Source of the DNA: Ichthyophonus hoferi
Lineage: Eukaryota; Opisthokonta; Ichthyosporea; Ichthyophonida; Ichthyophonidae
DNA length: 28,468 nucleotides
Assembly: GCA_002751075.1 (NCBI GenBank)
Contig: NAOQ01000003.1
Location: 34,207-62,674, forward strand
Direction: 5' to 3'
A model generated the notes under the pieces. That model ran no database searches and was not told the origin of the DNA. It saw only the letters and a list, made by a program, of their open reading frames with translations. Positions 8,601-19,629 of the stretch are shown in pieces. Position numbers and translations under genes: made by a program. The number at the start of each line of letters is the position of its first letter. The first letter of the stretch is position 1.

Positions 8601-11246
8601 ATATATACGAACACAATCATTGACCATCACTAATTAAAACAATCAAACCAATTACTCACCATAGCTGCGATCGCGATCACCATAACCACTTCTAGATCCA
8701 TATCTATCATTGTGTGCCTCTACAGGGGGTAGGGCAACGCTCTTGGACCTCCAGTTACCCTCGGACCGACCCGGCTCGCCACTCTCCTCGCGGTGAGCGC
8801 CACCGAATCCACCAGATCTCTCTATATATAGACGGGAGGGTGGGTCAGTCATAGCAGGGGTAGGTGTATTATATAATACTATGCTATATTACAAGACAGT
8901 GTGCGAAAGGATATCTTCGCATTAACCAGAGTAGATAGAAAACAAAAATAAAGACATACATACAGCTAAGAATGCAAATGTATCTGCAAGTTACTTCATA
9001 TCACCACCCTGTTATTCATCCTCTGGGCCTAGAGTAGTCTTAATATATACATATATAACACTTACCCTTGGTCTCGGAGACATCTACACGAATCTTACGC
9101 TCCATCAGATCCTATGAGAGGGAGGAGCCGAGGTAAGATAAGCAATCCGTGAAAGACTATACTAGGCTGGGTGAGCATGTGTGTTGTACACATGGCTTGA
9201 CAGTGCATACCATAAACATCTATATATGGTAAAAAATCATGCCTACCTGGCCATCTCCCTCCAGAGCCTTCACCAGCGAATCACGATCAGCGAACTCTAC
9301 ATATCCGAACCCCTTGGGGCGGCCCGACTCGCGGTCCATGACCAGGATAGCATTGACAACCTGTTAGAAAGATCGAATAAGATATACAATATAATATATT
9401 AGTAAGTGGTAGCAGCATGTACGTAACTGCCGCTGCAATAATAGCATCATAATGACCTAATTATGACCCAAGTCTCAATCACAGCGGCTTGCAATATATA
9501 TCCATATCGCATGATTTTAAATTCTTTCAGTTTAATGGATCCAATCACAATTAATGCTGTGCATAATGTAGCTCTTGCAACACTAACTTACCATATAATA
9601 CACACACACTAGGAATGGTCCCATGCTGATATCCAATTACTTCTGTAAGTTTAAATGTACTTCCAAACAGAATAATATCATAATATAGTACGACATACAT
9701 CACATTATATCAGGGAATAGTCAGGATTATGAGGTAAGGCCGACTGATAGAAGACTTATCATGCAAGGTGTTTTTAAATCAAATCAATTCTTGGTCTATA
9801 ACTGAAATAAAATAATACCTAGAATATAAACCAATCCAGTGACCTTACCGAGATCGTAACTTGGATGTGACTGGCAGAGAATAGACAGAGGGCAAGCATC
9901 AGGAAAAAGATAAAAACGAGAAAAGACAATAGTAATGTAATTACTAACCCCCCGACACTACATACCTTGCAGCCATTGTCAGTGAAAAACTGTGAGAGGG
10001 CAGTCTCATCCACATCCCAGGACAGATTACCCACGTAGGCTTTGAAAGGCCCACTGGTGGGGATCTATAGGGACGGGCAGAGAAGGAGTTAGGTTAGATA
10101 TACAGGAAATGTCAGCAGCCAGGATATAGTAAGGGTAAAGGAAAACACACGGGCAATATAGTGTCCGGACACTTACAGCGGAAGGGGAGGTACGCTCACG
10201 CTCAGGCCTGCTATAGCTAGACTCCCTATCTCTAGAGGGGTAGGCATCATAGCGGCTACCAGAGCTCTGTTCACGTTGCTCTCCATAGCCTAGGCGGGCA
10301 AAGGCACCACCAAGACCACTGCTAGAACGGGGGGCATCTTCCACATATTTGGTAGAGGCTGGGGGTAGCAGATGGTATGGGATTAGTGAGAATATACTAT
10401 GATATAATATAAATTGTAATGGACCAATTGTAAATAAATATTATAATTCCAACAATAGCTAGTAAGTCAGCCTATCTGTAATGCGTTCCCTTGCTTTTCA
10501 CAACGTGAACAATTTATATGTAGTATAGTAATATCACATAACAATGAGTATAACATAATATAGCATGAATGACTATTAAATGCAAAAAATCAACCCTATT
10601 CTTTTGTCGTAAGTCAGGCTACAATACCATCGCTCTATCTCTATCTCTGCAAGCTCGCCACTCTGACACCATACTACACATATATACAGGGTTGGATAGA
10701 ACTAGTATATTAGTATGAAAGAGCCCAGAGAAAGAAATTTTTTTAAAAGGCGAACCTCGTATAGACGTATTGAAATTTTATTTTTAATTGCAGACTTGAC
10801 CAAGTGTTATGGGTTAAGGTCTACAATAACACAAAACATACAAGAAGTATCAACTTGAACACAAATTAATTCATTCAATAAATAATTGAGCACATAGTTT
10901 TCATCTATATACATTTAAAATATGATTGTATATGTAGATTTAGGTAGCTTTTCAATATGCACTAAGGCCTTTTACTTTTTATTTTTGAGGAGCGTGGTAC
11001 CACATCATGAATAATTCTTAAGACATCACTCGGCCAGTAGAGTCCCAAGTAGGTGAAAAAGCATAGAAATAAATAAAAAAAAGCATAAAAATCAAAAAAA
11101 AGCATAAAATAAAACAGCAAGCATTACTTACGCCCTGTAGGCAGGCTGTCAGTCTCGTCAGCCCATGATGCGCCTTCAGTGGCAGCCATAAAATCGCTCA
11201 GAGCCATAGTGGTCCCTTTAGATTTAGATTTCTGTCCTTTCCCCAT
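5698..11246 (-). CDS. EIF4B: Eukaryotic translation initiation factor 4B, 14 coding exons
   Basis: Minus-strand exons: 11246-11132, 10358-10177, 10064-9966, 9360-9247, 9111-9066, 8821-8660, 8523-8466, 8336-8287, 7781-7678, 7172-7064, 6955-6889, 6382-6230, 5992-5926 and 5739-5698. All junctions are GT-AG and phase-consistent, giving 455 aa. The start MGKGQKSKSKGTTMALSDF is followed by GASWADETD, the eIF4B N-terminal signature. One RRM spans about residues 106-185, with RNP2 YVGNLS and RNP1 KGFGYVEF. A DRYG-like Arg/Asp/Gly/Tyr-rich region follows (about 187-275), then KLNLKPR (287-293), PFGAARPVDTAAKE, a charged helix and an Arg-rich tail ending NAFAGLENE. Human eIF4B is longer (611 aa). The protein stimulates eIF4A helicase and binds RNA and the 40S subunit. 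The presence of KLNLKPR and PVDTA separates it from eIF4H. Confidence 0.92.
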
Positions 11247-11251
11247 CTTGC

Positions 11252-11470
11252 CTGAAAACCACGACCATTAATTAGCACCTAAGTCTGTTAACGAGTTCCC
11301 TTTGTTTTTCCTATAAAAAAGGACTTCCCAGTATAAAGACAGAAAGTAAAATTGTAGTTTGAAAACTTGACATTCACTTTTAAAATAAAATATTTTAAAA
11401 TATTGAGCACTAGTATATTTTAGCAATATTAAAAAGGTGATGCACTAACACAAAAAAAAAGAACACTTAC
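11252..11470 (-). other. Intron in the eIF4B 5' UTR
   Basis: On the minus strand an exon ending near 11471 is followed by GTAAGT. The matching acceptor (ggttttcag) lies five bases before the ATG. The leader is therefore spliced, with a noncoding first exon from about 11471 towards 11540. Confidence 0.6.
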
Positions 11471-11539
11471 AAAACCTTTAACAATACTATTGAGACTTTA
11501 GTGAACTGTTCCTCTATTTTCCGCAGAGATTAGCTACTC

Positions 11540-11547
11540 TCTCGCGA
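11540..11547. promoter_or_regulatory. TCTCGCGA promoter element near the eIF4B start
   Basis: TCTCGCGA is the core of the TCTCGCGAGA element known from broadly expressed animal promoters (bound by BANP in vertebrates). Here it lies just upstream of the inferred noncoding first exon of eIF4B, in otherwise CpG-poor DNA. Eight of the ten consensus bases match. Confidence 0.4.
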
Positions 11548-11664
11548 TGTATCCAACTAAATGTTTCATTGGTTAAAGGACGTATCACCGGAACACACGT
11601 GTGGCAAATAAACAATAAATTCGTTATTATTTAAAATGCAGTTAAAACTTTATAATTTTGTATG

Positions 11665-11890
11665 ATTGGTTTCAATTATTAACTGTAAATGATTTTGATT
11701 ACTTATGGAACTGGTCTCCGGTGTCTATAATACTAATATTAATTGATTTAAATAACCCATGGTATTATTTATCATGTGCTTGTTATTCAAAATTGTATAT
11801 CTTTCATATTGTTGGTTTCAATTATTAACTATAAATGATTTTATTGCTTATGGAATTGGCTTGCAGTGTTTAAAAAATTAATATCTGAAC
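11665..11890. repeat. Pair of ~80-bp direct repeats, offset 146 bp
   Basis: The segments at about 11665-11745 and 11811-11890 share ggtttcaattattaact, then taaatgatttt, ttatggaa.tgg and a .gtgt.t..a.a.ttaatat tail. Confidence 0.75.
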
Positions 11891-12194
11891 AGGGCTGGAA
11901 GTGAAGTGTCGTTATTTTCTAAATGAATATCCAGGAAAAATAGTTTGAGTGTATACCATATATAGTTATATTTACATCTCTATATACACTGTATGTCTAA
12001 TCCTTGTATATCTACTTATACTAGTCACAACTAGTCAATCAAATTGAAACTTGACAAAATATTTCGAAACATACATCAGCCCTGCATTTGAACCGAAGCT
12101 CATTTTGGCGGGTTTGTAAGTCATATTTTAACTGGCCAATATGACATGCAAATCATACAAATATTTTTTTGAGCAACTCATCCAGAAAATGACG

Positions 12195-12580
12195 AGTAAT
12201 TACCATATATATATTTAATATAAATAATGAAACTGGGCTATCATACTTTTAAATATAGTATGAGCAATTAGAATTTGTTTATAAATATTTAAGTAAGTCA
12301 AAACTAAATGATTAAAGCGATTGGCAATAATGAGCCTATAGAGCGATGTAACGCCTATAGCCTACAGTGCCTGGGGTACTGGGGAGAAGACACGACAGAA
12401 TAGATCTCCCATAAATAAATGAAAATAAGCCAATATATTTAATATTTAAATTTTTTAATTAGTCTATATTGTTGTTTATTTATAAGCACTTAAATAGAAT
12501 TAAATTAAATGATTAATCTTGAACTAAACATGGTCTCAGAGGGATGTAAAGGCTAGCTTATATATAGTGTCCTGAGTGCA
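12195..12580. repeat. Diverged direct duplication, offset ~200 bp
   Basis: About 12195-12375 and 12430-12580 share, in order, ata.attta.atatttaa, gttta.t..ta..c.ttaa, aaatgattaa and gagcgatgtaacg.ct versus gagggatgtaaaggct. The similarity is partial and judged by eye. Confidence 0.5.
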
Positions 12581-12897
12581 TGAGGCACCAATGACGTCAT
12601 TAGATGGATTTGCAGAATACCTGGTTAAGGGTTACTAGTTTAACCAGCATTATTATTATTATTTTTGATTTGCTCTTGGATATGTATATATATTTATAAT
12701 ATCATATATAGGTTCTGTTATAGTTATATGTTTCAATAACCTATAATACCGTCACTGACAGAAAAAGACTGTCCAAGGCTATATACCATATACATTATTC
12801 TTGGTACTAATTAAACACTATATACTTAATATATAAATATTGCCAGGGAAAAATAATGTATAGCTGTAAGCAATAATTTCACCCCCGACCGTCGAAA

Positions 12898-12900
12898 ATG
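12898..12900 (+). promoter_or_regulatory. Candidate USP10 start codon directly followed by a donor
   Basis: ATG at 12898 is followed at once by GTTAGT, a donor form also used elsewhere here (eIF4B exon at 7064 and USP10 exon at 16739). Spliced in phase 0 to 13922 it would give M-TDVAEP. The competing first exon is 13126-13161 (MDIEAFSFFPGN, donor GTATTA), also phase 0. The sequence does not decide between them. Confidence 0.3.
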
Positions 12901-13359
12901 GTTAGTATTTCTTGTAGAGAGAGAGGGAACATAATATGAAACGTCTGATTCATAGTATACGACCCTACTAGTGCTTAGAGTGTCAACCTTTACATCTATT
13001 AACATTATTTTATTTTGAAAATCAAATCAACCTTTGTTGTATTGAGTTCATTGTGGCTGTTGTCGTCAGGTAGTCGGCAAGCTATATCTCTAGCTAGCTG
13101 CACTAGAATCTCACGTTGTTGATAGATGGATATAGAAGCTTTTAGTTTCTTTCCCGGCAATGTATTATATGCAATTTATTATACTATTGTACTATTATAT
13201 GTATTATCTAGCCTTACGTATTACTGTAGCCTGTGTTTAACTTGCTTTTTTTTGTGTCCATAGCGAATTGATATATATATTTTTGTAATATGCTAAGTGT
13301 GTTGCCGAGGTGAATCATGTTATTTCCAGCATCACAAATATATAGATTCTTGGCGACTA

Positions 13360-13815
13360 TACTACACAATACCACACTATACTACACTATACTATACTAA
13401 ACTGCAATATTATCTGATACTATATTATATTTGACATACCAGTTTTTACCCTACCCAGCACAAAGTGACCGTGAGAGGTGTCATACCTACGATCATATAT
13501 ATTAGTATGCATACGTACTATTATACTCTCATAACATACCTACATGCTATCATACTGGAATGCATACTACCCCCGATACATACGTACATGCATGCATATA
13601 TACTTACATAGATACTATAGTACATACATACATACCATCATAAAAACTGTCATACTATCATACTATAATGCAACTATCATACGTACTATCATACTATACT
13701 GCATTCTACTATACATACATACATCCACACATACTACAATACTTACATATATACACACATACACACATACACACATACTATCATACTATACTACATAATA
13801 TCATATTATCTCATA
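13360..13815. repeat. ATACT/CATACA low-complexity DNA in USP10 intron 1
   Basis: Degenerate pentanucleotide and tetranucleotide runs (actat, catac, acacatac). The open frames here are repeat artefacts. Confidence 0.85.
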
Positions 13816-13921
13816 TTATCATGCATTGTACACTTGGTTCCCTGTGTTAGGGTTGTTGATGGCCTACAACATATACTCTACACTCATGATACCTCTCCCC
13901 ACCTCCCCTTCCCCCCTACAG

Positions 13922-16900
13922 ACTGACGTTGCTGAGCCCTGCCTGTTTAGGCAGCTCAACAAGGAAAAAAACGATCCCCTGTTGACAGAGGATAGTAGTA
14001 GTAGTAGTGTATGTCCGCCTACCGATCCTAATATTATTAGGTTTGGAGCCTTTACCTGGGAAGAGGCCTGCTGGTTGCAGAGAAATGAATGCAGTGGTTT
14101 AGAGGTAAGGTACTTTGCTGTTAGCAAGCAGAATATCTGAGTAGGTTGTTTAGTGCTTGGTATACATGCTGGAATCATTTAATATCACTGGTAATTGCAC
14201 TCACTATTACATATATGGTCTGAAAAGAAAGAGTCCGTCCCTTCATTGCCACTTTGCTTGTAGTTTAACATGTACTTATACATATACACTTATATCAGTC
14301 TACTTACTTTATTACTTGTGGGTTGTACTTACATAAAGACATATTCGTATTCACCTATACAATTGCAGCAATATATACTTGGAATTATTGCACACCTTTG
14401 TGTAAAGGTTCCATTTAACACTATACTTATATATATGCTAGTTCTGATTCCATACTCTCCCTACAGCTTCCAGTGATAGAACATGTGCCTGCCTATACCT
14501 GTATTCCTGACACCAAGGAAACTATAGTCAACCCAGTGGCTGTGGTGGAGCCCATTGCCCCCACCTCCGTTTGCAGTGTGGACCTCCCCCCTCTCCCTGC
14601 TACCCCTTCAGGTCCTACCCCTACCCCTTCAGGTCCTACCCCTACCCCCAAGCCTAATGTCCCTACTTCCTCTTCTCTCTCTCCTCCCTCTTCCTATCCT
14701 CCCACTCCTACTCCCTCCCTTGCCTCTCCCGTGGTCACATCTCATACTACTGCCAAGTCTCTCCCCACTGTTCCTGTACATCCCAGCCTAGCCCCATCCC
14801 TTTCAACGCAGCATAAGCCAGACCTAGTACAGTCTGTCCAGGAGGGTAATGATACTATTATTGACATACCAGCAATGGCCGACTACCCCTACTCTCCCCA
14901 GAGTCACACGGTAAACCCCAAACCAATCATTGACCAGCATGTAAAGGCGACCAATGAAAATAAAGCTATAAATGTAACAGCAGGGCCACCCACCACCCCA
15001 TTACATCACGAGAATGGAAGAACACATACATCTCATACCCAAACACAATCAGGCCCGATGGAGAGTCAGATTAAGGACAGAAAGATAACTAAGAATGACA
15101 GGAATGAGGGGGTCAGGGGAGAGGGAAGGGAAGGGGCTCTACAGGGCAAGGCCTCTAAGGGAAGAAAGACCGGTAAGGTAGATAAGATAGCGCCAATCAG
15201 TGCTGGCCCTGGCCAAGATCACCAACCAAAACTGTCAGATGGATTACCAACCAATCATATAGCATCAACTGGACAATCATTAAAGGCTGTTAGCTCTGAG
15301 ATGAAAACAGCAATTGAGCCAGAAGGAGCCAATAAGAGAATGACATCGGATATGAAACCTAATATGATTGGTAGAGGGGGTGTACAGACAAAGAGTGGTC
15401 AACATGAAGGGCCTATAAATGAGCACCGAGAAGATCATGTAACTTCTCAGGCTATACCATTGGGTAAGCCTACACCAATCACTACAGTGGCTGGCAAGCC
15501 TACTCTTATCAAGGATAAGAGAGGCCCTACCGCCCCCTTAACACCAACAACCTCTCCTAAAACATCCCCTGTAACCATGACAACAGAATCCCAATCAGCG
15601 TGGAATAAGCCTAATGGTTTAACCAATCAACAGCGTCAGATCAAGGCATCAGGTCATTCTATTGGTCCTCAGACCACCGAATCATCAATGACCCGTGCAC
15701 CTGTGTCTGGATCTGAACCCTCTACGCCAATGAAAACTCCCCTTATGTCACCAGTAACCATGACGGCATCACCGTCAAGGACCAGTGGGAGCACTCCTCC
15801 TACCCACAGATCCGTATCCCGTTCGCCCTCTACTCCTACCATGTCCTCATCCCTACGTACCAAGCCTCAATCCCCCTCTCCCACCCTCTCTCCTCCCAGC
15901 CCGGCCCTCTCCTCCCCTGCAGTGCCCTTACATAGTAAGGCTGGTGGACCTGGTAGTGGGTGGGGAGGTCGGTCGCCCCTGAGCCTCATGCACCCCAAGG
16001 GGCCTAGTGCCCCCAACAATGTAGTGCCTATGGCCCTAGGCAGCCAGCAGAGGCCCCTGGCCCCAAACACTGTGGGAAGTACTGTGGGGCACACCCCAGC
16101 TGGCCCTGGGCCCCAGACCAGCTGGAGCCGTCTCTTCCCTAAAGAGCAGGTGGAACCCCCTGGAGCCTCCAGGCAGGACGCAGGGGAGAGGTGGGTGGAT
16201 ATGTTGTTATGGTATAAGTATTTGTATGTTATATTGTATTATCTTATGTTGTGTTGTGTTGTGTTATGTGTGGTTAGGTGGTTGAAGTCTTTATTTAAAC
16301 ACGGTTTAGTTTCACTTTGTGTGTTTACTATTTTATTTACTATTCAATTTACCATTGAATTGAGTAAGTGGTGCACAAGTAATTTTAGTTATAGCTTTAT
16401 GCTATATATATTGTGTATGTTGTTTATCACCAGAGGGACACAACATACTGCCATACATACTATCATGCTATTATGTATAGTATAGTATAGAATAATATAG
16501 CATAGCATAGTGTAATATAGTATAGTATAGTATAGTATGATGTGATATAGTATAGCATCTGGATTTTTATATATCTTTAACACGCCTCACCCTATCTTGC
16601 CATTGGTGTGCCCCTTTTACTTTAGCCAATCCAATCGTATCTACATAATAATTATATAAAATATGTGGACCAATGCTAACACGCGAACAAAGCAGAAAGA
16701 CTACTGGACAGACTATAAAGAGATCTAACCCTGCATCAGGTTAGTGATTGGTTTATGAATAATGTGTCTGTATATTATTGGTTTAGAGAGATTCGGAATT
16801 TTAAAATTGTTATATATATTGGTTATATATATATGCTTGAATATAATATAGTATTATATAATGTAATATAGATATATAGCCGTTTGTATTCTCTAAGGGG

Positions 16901-19597
16901 AGAGCTAGATTGTCTTTGCAAATAAACAGAAGCCTCCTCTCCCCTTTCCTAGAAAGGAAAACGACAAAGTGTAAAAAGGCTTCCCACACATTATATATGT
17001 AGTAGAGATTACGTACCACTAGTAGTAAGAGTAATTATAATGGTATCATATATGATAAGATATAATACAATACATGTATGACGTGTAGAAGGGTCATCGG
17101 CGTCGGGTGGGGGCAGGAGGGAAGGCACCAGGGCAGAGTACTAGCAGCATATATACATATACCTATACATGTACATATAACCATACCTATATCTATACTT
17201 ACACATATACCTATACCTATACATATACCTATACTATCAGATATAATGAAGAACTTCAAAGTAGAGAAGTACTTTACCGCCCTGCCCTATGAACCCCGAG
17301 GTCTAGTGAATACAGGGTATATGTGCTACATCCATTCGGTACGTACGTGTTATTGAACACTATTTTAATAAGTAATGCTATAGTAATATGTGTAAGTATA
17401 GGGTTTAGTTATAGGTATATGAGAACCGGAGAGAGAATGGTTGATTCGAGCCGGACCAGGTGATAATTGGTACTTTGCGGGTCACGGCTTTGTTATATCT
17501 GATATAATTTAGTATAGTATGATCTAGTAATGTGGTNNNNNNNNNNNNNNNNNNNNNNNNNNNNNNNNNNNNNNNNNNNNNNNNNNNNNNNNNNNNNNNN
17601 NNNNNNNNNNNNNNNNNNNNNNNNNNNNNNNNNNNNNNNNNNNNNNNNNNNNNNNNNNNNNNNNNNNNNNNNNNNNNNNNNNNNNNNNNNNNNNNNNNNN
17701 NNNNNNNNNNNNNNNNNNNNNNNNNNNNNNNNNNNNNNNNNNNNNNNNNNNNNNNNNNNNNNNNNNNNNNNNNNNNNNNNNNNNNNNNNNNNNNNNNNNN
17801 NNNNNNNNNNNNNNNNNNNNNNNNNNNNNNNNNNNNNNNNNNNNNNNNNNNNNNNNNNNNNNNNNNNNNNNNNNNNNNNNNNNNNNNNNNNNNNNNNNNN
17901 NNNNNNNNNNNNNNNNNNNNNNNNNNNNNNNNNNNNNNNNNNNNNNNNNNNNNNNNNNNNNNNNNNNNNNNNNNNNNNNNNNNNNNNNNNNNNNNNNNNN
18001 NNNNNNNNNNNNNNNNNNNNNNNNNNNNNNNNNNNNNNNNNNNNNNNNNNNNNNNNNNNNNNNNNNNNNNNNNNNNNNNNNNNNNNNNNNNNNNNNNNNN
18101 GTAGTATAGTATAGTATAGTATAGTATTGTTAATATAGTATGATATAGTATAATATGGTATAGTATAGTATAATATAGTATAATAGTATAGTATAATAGT
18201 ACAGTATAGTATAGTATAGTATAGTATAGTATAGGACAGTGTAGTATAATATGCCGTAATATAGCTGATAATTTATGGGTCACTACTATAGCATTTGCCT
18301 GTTTATGATAATAGGGTAGATATAAATAAAGATATTTATACACCAATGGCGAGGGTAACTAAAAAGCATTGCTATATCTCTATATAGTATTTAGTATAGT
18401 ATTATATATTCTAGAATGTTATCTTATATTATACTATGTTTTCTCTTCTAAGTTTATACCCTTACCCATCCTTGCCTTCCTATATACCTTTTCCTTTCCC
18501 TCTCTCTCTCTCCAGATCCTACAAACGATGATAGGATGTCGCCCTCTTACTTCATTCCTACGAGAACTGAGAGCTCTTAAAACTACAGGCAAGGTGGATG
18601 CAGATATTGTAAATGTTAAGAACACTCCTGTACTTGATTGCCTGTAAGTCTTGCACTGTCTTTGCCGGTATATATATATATATAGTGTAGTATAATATAG
18701 TATAATGTAGTATAGTATAGTATGTATATGGATATATCCTGCTATAGATTGATTGATTTAAGTATATATTATGTTGATTATGACTGTATTGTATTGTATT
18801 ACACTATGTTTTATCCTAGTATAGAGTATATCATTACAGCGTGTACTAGTACTATACCTTTACACCTCATATACCCTTACATACCTACCCAAGATATCAT
18901 ATTTGCAATCAACTGGGACTGCATCTGGTTGCAGCCACTTATGTATGCATGTATATATGTGTGTATTGATATTAATTCCTAGTAACTGTATGGTATTCCC
19001 TGTATTAGTATCCAGTTCGAAGCTGAGATGAAGCTTGCCGATACTACTGAGACTGGTAATGATTGGCTGGCGTATATGTATTATAAATTTTTGATTGGTG
19101 ATTTGTAGTACTATTATAAGATATGGTATGATATGATGTGGTGTAGTATAGTATAGTATAGTATAATATAGTTTAGTTTAGTTTAGTTTAGTATAGTGCA
19201 TGGATGTATAAGTATGCTAATTATGATAATGATTTAATTGATGATTCAAGTAAAATGTCAAAGTAATATTAGATTTCTAACCAGGTTTTTTTTCACATTA
19301 TTGGTTCTCTACCCTAATCTATTATATCCTACCCTACCCTATCCTATCCTATCCTATCCTCTCTTATCTATATGCAGAAGTGACCATTGGTGCGGCCTTT
19401 GTGCCTGACATGGTGTATAACGTAGTGCAAGAGTTATGGCAGGGGACTGGTGTGCTGGTAGGTTGTATATTCTAGTTGTGTACCTCTAGACTGTTCCTAC
19501 CTTATATTCCAGTTATGTACCTCTGTACTGTGACTACCTTAGACCTTAGCAATTATTATTACATCATATTCTTAGTTATTGTGGATATTCGTAAGCG

Positions 19598-19629
<32 letters not shown>

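Larger units (their letters stand above)
11548..12897. other. Region between the divergent eIF4B and USP10 genes
   Basis: AT-rich, with two pairs of diverged direct duplications (listed separately). I see no exon. It should hold the USP10 promoter and the distal eIF4B promoter. Confidence 0.6.

Noticed and set aside
9847-9868. Possible 22-nt exon in the eIF4B intron (minus strand, CAG acceptor and GTAAGG donor)
   Set aside because: Joining 10064-9966 directly to 9360-9247 gives an unbroken RRM (DNGCK-VVNAILVMD) in phase 0; adding this piece would break the frame.
12103-12112. E2F-like TTTTGGCGGG upstream of USP10
   Set aside because: A lone short match far from any firm start site; chance is likely.
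13864-14178. 104-codon minus-strand ORF opposite USP10 exon 13922-14104
   Set aside because: Antisense shadow of the USP10 exon, which has clear splice signals and motif content.
16191-16485. In-frame extension of the large USP10 exon
   Set aside because: GTGGGT at 16191 is a good donor, the following text is low-complexity and hydrophobic, and splicing on restores USP homology.
17430-17470. tRNA-like fragment (gattcgagccgg)
   Set aside because: No acceptor stem, anticodon arm or matching A box could be built around it.
17405-18346. Long frames across the N run
   Set aside because: They consist of unknown bases and TATAG repeats.
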